From assembly GCA_030611115.1 (NCBI GenBank), contig JAUWQK010000063.1, positions 1-7,799 of the forward strand: a stretch of DNA of 7,799 nt. The letters are read 5' to 3'. A program made the position numbers and the translations under genes. Of this stretch, positions 6,326 through 7,799 are shown piece by piece (positions within the stretch are counted from its first letter, which is position 1; every line of letters starts with the position of its first letter). Source of the stretch: Deltaproteobacteria bacterium. Its GTDB lineage: Bacteria > Desulfobacterota > Desulfobacteria > Desulfobacterales > ETH-SRB1. The notes below the pieces were generated by a model. It was not told where the DNA came from and did not search any database. It saw only the letters and a program-made list of their open reading frames with translations.

Positions 6326-6455
6326 TTAGGCCCCGTCCAGAAATCCAAATAGTATCGTAACCATTTTAATAATGGCTATGAAATTTTGGGGGTATTTTGT
6401 TTTTGACCAATAAAGCATTGAACTGTGCATTCAGGGCAGAAGGAATCTTTCTCAT
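6326..6455 (-). pseudogene. Frameshifted 5' remnant of a tyrosine integrase (integron/phage type)
   Basis: Reading leftward from ATG at 6455-6453 gives 29 codons, MRKIPSALNAQFNALLVKNK then IPPKFHSHY, and a stop at 6368-6366. Moving to the frame that restores homology (TGG at 6363-6361) continues as KWLRYYLDF. Together these match the start of the SAM-like N-terminal domain of tyrosine recombinases seen in integron-type integrases, where the usual run is HYxKWLRYYLDFC. The gap between the two blocks is five bases instead of six, so a single-base deletion explains the frameshift. Homology ends after LDF near 6340; the remaining ~270 codons, including the whole catalytic domain, are absent. Only weak ribosome-binding sequence precedes the ATG. 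The gene is dead. It diverges from the accessory genes at 6612-7702, the arrangement of an integron. The family call rests on recalled motif resemblance. Confidence 0.65.
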
Positions 6456-6494
6456 TGTGTTTATCCGTACACGTCTATCTTGAATTTATTGAGT

Positions 6495-6501
6495 GTTAAG
6501 C
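6495..6501 (+). other. Possible recombination core GTTAAGC (attI-like)
   Basis: GTTAAGC fits the integron core consensus GTTRRRY. It lies 40 bases upstream of the integrase remnant start and points towards the plus-strand accessory genes, where an attI core is expected. It is part of the right arm of the inverted repeat 6237-6252/6490-6505. A seven-base degenerate match is weak evidence alone. Confidence 0.3.
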
Positions 6502-6611
6502 GGCTAAATAAAAACATAAGTAATGGTATTTTTCTTGGCAATCTTTTTTGTTTTTGGTATTTAAGCGGTCAACCGTATAATTACTTGTTAAACGGAGAAA
6601 ATATCATTGAT

Positions 6612-6884
6612 GTGAATCAAATAGATGAAAAACAAGCAAAGAAATTGGCTGCAGGTGATCTTGGCAGAGAATTGTCAAAATTTCCTTTGTTGTTTGCAAA
6701 GGCAGCTTTCTTCGGCCAACGACCTTCTCCAAAGAAACCGACAAAAATAAGAAATGGAACTATCGCACTAATTGATCTCGGAAAAGGTCCAATAGGAATA
6801 ACCTGCCAGCATGTTATTGAAGGATATAGAAAATACAGAGACAATTTTGAGGAAGTTTTGGATAGGAAAAAGCAATGGAATTAA
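6612..6884 (+). CDS. N-terminal fragment of a trypsin-like peptidase domain protein, probably truncated
   Basis: Ninety residues from a possible GTG start. Residues 47-71 (IRNGTIALIDLGKGPIGITC then QHVIEGY) resemble the first barrel of trypsin-like peptidases, with the putative catalytic His67 in the place of the TAxH motif. The Asp and Ser of the triad are missing because the frame stops at 6882-6884, inside the start of the next gene. The frame is open from a TTG at 6480, but the 44 codons before 6612 read as non-protein-like and no ATG exists in frame. GGAG at 6594-6597 is 14 bases before the GTG and eight before an in-frame ATT at 6606, so the start is uncertain. A TATAAT at 6576-6581 may be a -10 box, without a good -35. 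Most likely a broken gene; possibly a short intact one. Confidence 0.5.
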   Translation: MNQIDEKQAKKLAAGDLGRELSKFPLLFAKAAFFGQRPSPKKPTKIRNGTIALIDLGKGPIGITCQHVIEGYRKYRDNFEEVLDRKKQWN

Positions 6885-7702
6885 TTGGTATTCTTTTGGC
6901 ATTGATTGGATTGATAGTTGCGGGTTGGTACGTAACAAGTAATAAACCACATAAACCATGGGCCCTATCTATATGTTTAATAACAGTTTTTTTTGGTGCT
7001 TTTTTGGTTCTGCAAGATAGGGTGATTGAATTATCTGTAAATAAAGTCGGCACAATTAAAACTGCAGCCAAAGAGGCGGTCGCAGATGCTAAGGCAATTT
7101 CAGAAATAAAACGGCGAGTCGAAAGCCAAAGTGCTACAATAGATCTTATCGCCCAGAAAGCAAATAGCGTAGAGGTAAAAACTCAACAACTTGACCAGTT
7201 ATTACTATTTAATAGTACTCTTATCTCTGCCCAAAATGATGATCGCAAGTCTTTTAATCAACTAAATAAGTGGTCATGCGATGAATCCTTTCCTTATCAT
7301 CTTGAAGCCGGTAAACAATGGGAAAAATTAAGAGGTGATGCTTCAATAATTGATGAATTTAGTAAGTTCAGAAAATTGAGCGTAGGCCAATGTGCGGAGA
7401 CCTTGAATGACAAAACGAGAAAGCCTTTAAAAGCGCTAATAGCGCAATATAGAAAAATACCTTCTACATATCTTAAATGTATTTATATTATTTATATTGC
7501 TGACAAAAGAACTGATATCCCGAAAAAAGAAAGATTAAGTTTTTTAGTAGATGTTATAGAGTCAGATGCAAGCCTTAAAGCTGCTAAGTGTGCGGGTTGG
7601 AGGTTCTGGGCCAATACTACACCGCGTGAAGACTGGCTTGATGAAGATGCAATTTTAAAATTTTGGGATGAAAACAAGGATAAGTATGATTCCAAGGCGT
7701 AA
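6875..7702 (+). CDS. Membrane-anchored coiled-coil protein of unknown function, 275 aa
   Basis: Two transmembrane helices lie at the N terminus: about 2-20 (LIGILLALIGLIVAGWYV) and 30-47. They are joined by a short basic loop (NKPHKPW). Residues about 56-112 form a probable coiled coil (KTAAKEAVADAKAISEIKRR onward). The rest, about 120-275, is a helical C-terminal domain with a conserved-looking centre KRTDIPKKERLSFLVDVIES (211-230) and a terminal LKFWDENKDKY. I recall similar uncharacterised proteins in deltaproteobacteria with the same order of parts; no function is known. AGGAAA lies five bases before the ATG. The start overlaps the stop of the upstream fragment by ten bases, so translation may be coupled. 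With both termini in the cytoplasm by the positive-inside trend, the C-terminal domain would be cytoplasmic. The gene appears intact. Confidence 0.85.
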   Translation: MELIGILLALIGLIVAGWYVTSNKPHKPWALSICLITVFFGAFLVLQDRVIELSVNKVGTIKTAAKEAVADAKAISEIKRRVESQSATIDLIAQKANSVEVKTQQLDQLLLFNSTLISAQNDDRKSFNQLNKWSCDESFPYHLEAGKQWEKLRGDASIIDEFSKFRKLSVGQCAETLNDKTRKPLKALIAQYRKIPSTYLKCIYIIYIADKRTDIPKKERLSFLVDVIESDASLKAAKCAGWRFWANTTPREDWLDEDAILKFWDENKDKYDSKA

Positions 7703-7799
7703 ATTTGGGGTAATTTGGCAACAAACCTTGATTATTGTAATAAAGCTTGACTGGAAGATTTGATATCATAGATCCATATCAGCCCGCAGGTTAAATCGA
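7703..7799. other. Non-coding tail
   Basis: I see no gene start, terminator hairpin or tRNA in the last 97 bases. GTTAAAT at 7790-7796 fits GTTRRRY, but no partner RYYYAAC arm with an imperfect stem lies before it, so I do not call an attC site. Confidence 0.4.

Larger units (their letters stand above)
6237..6505. repeat. Imperfect inverted repeat bounding the integrase remnant
   Basis: The left arm at 6237-6252 and the reverse complement of the right arm at 6490-6505 agree at 14 of 16 positions, sharing the core CCGCTTAAC. The arms enclose the integrase remnant and the FmdB promoter. They may be ends of a decayed element or two recombination cores in opposite orientation. A match of this quality can also arise by chance in an AT-rich window. 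Confidence 0.35.

Noticed and set aside
6311..6361. GTAACTACTC and TATCGTAAC, which match the complement of 88-101, as a shared repeat
   Set aside because: The words are in permuted order and the second is part of the integrase coding homology; matches of 9-10 bases are expected by chance in this window.
6480..6611. TTG 6480 as the start of the peptidase-like frame
   Set aside because: No ribosome binding site precedes it, the translation is not protein-like, and it begins within the presumed integrase upstream region.
6610..6615. ATGTGA start-stop element before the peptidase fragment
   Set aside because: A six-base match in AT-rich DNA with a poorly spaced SD is not evidence of a regulatory uORF.
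7703..7796. An attC site after the membrane protein gene
   Set aside because: GTTAAAT is present, but there is no matching RYYYAAC arm and no foldable imperfect stem between.

Overview
The window is AT-rich bacterial chromosome with short AT-rich intergenic gaps. The gene set (hexameric-type citrate synthase, NrfJ-like OB-fold lipoprotein, FlgT/CsgG-like secreted pair, FmdB zinc ribbon, degraded integron-type integrase) suggests a Gram-negative, most likely a Desulfobacterota (sulfate-reducer-type deltaproteobacterial) genome. That placement rests on recalled family resemblance; no database search was possible.

Layout. 1-347: a gene-free leader, then a compact tRNA-Pro(GGG) unit with its own sigma70-like promoter and intrinsic terminator. 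369-1157 (minus): an unrecognised soluble protein of 262 aa, divergent from gltA across a 242-base AT-rich region rich in small symmetric and repeated motifs. 1400-2686 (plus): citrate synthase with all catalytic residues. 2667-3653 (minus): a lipoprotein with two OB-fold domains joined by a Met/Pro/His-rich repeat linker; it converges on gltA and overlaps it by 20 bases. 3654-3837: a divergent promoter region with a textbook TTGACA-17-TATACT promoter. 3838-5963 (plus): a two-gene operon of exported proteins, one FlgT_N-like and one CsgG-like with a FlgT_C-like tail. 6021-6215 (minus): a small FmdB-family zinc ribbon protein. 6237-6505: a frameshifted, truncated integrase start on the minus strand, bounded by an imperfect inverted repeat. 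6612-7702 (plus): an apparent fragment of a trypsin-like peptidase gene overlapping a two-TM, coiled-coil protein.

How the parts fit. The left two thirds look like housekeeping chromosome with well-formed promoters. The 3838-5963 pair is the most coherent functional module: together the two proteins carry the domain kinds found in the three-domain flagellar protein FlgT, divided over two polypeptides, with no other curli or flagellar gene in view. From about 6237 the window becomes accessory: a dead integrase diverges from unrelated plus-strand genes, and a core-like GTTAAGC lies between them, as in an integron, but no convincing attC site is visible. Two CDS starts were moved downstream of the longest reading frame on promoter, ribosome-binding-site and signal-peptide evidence.
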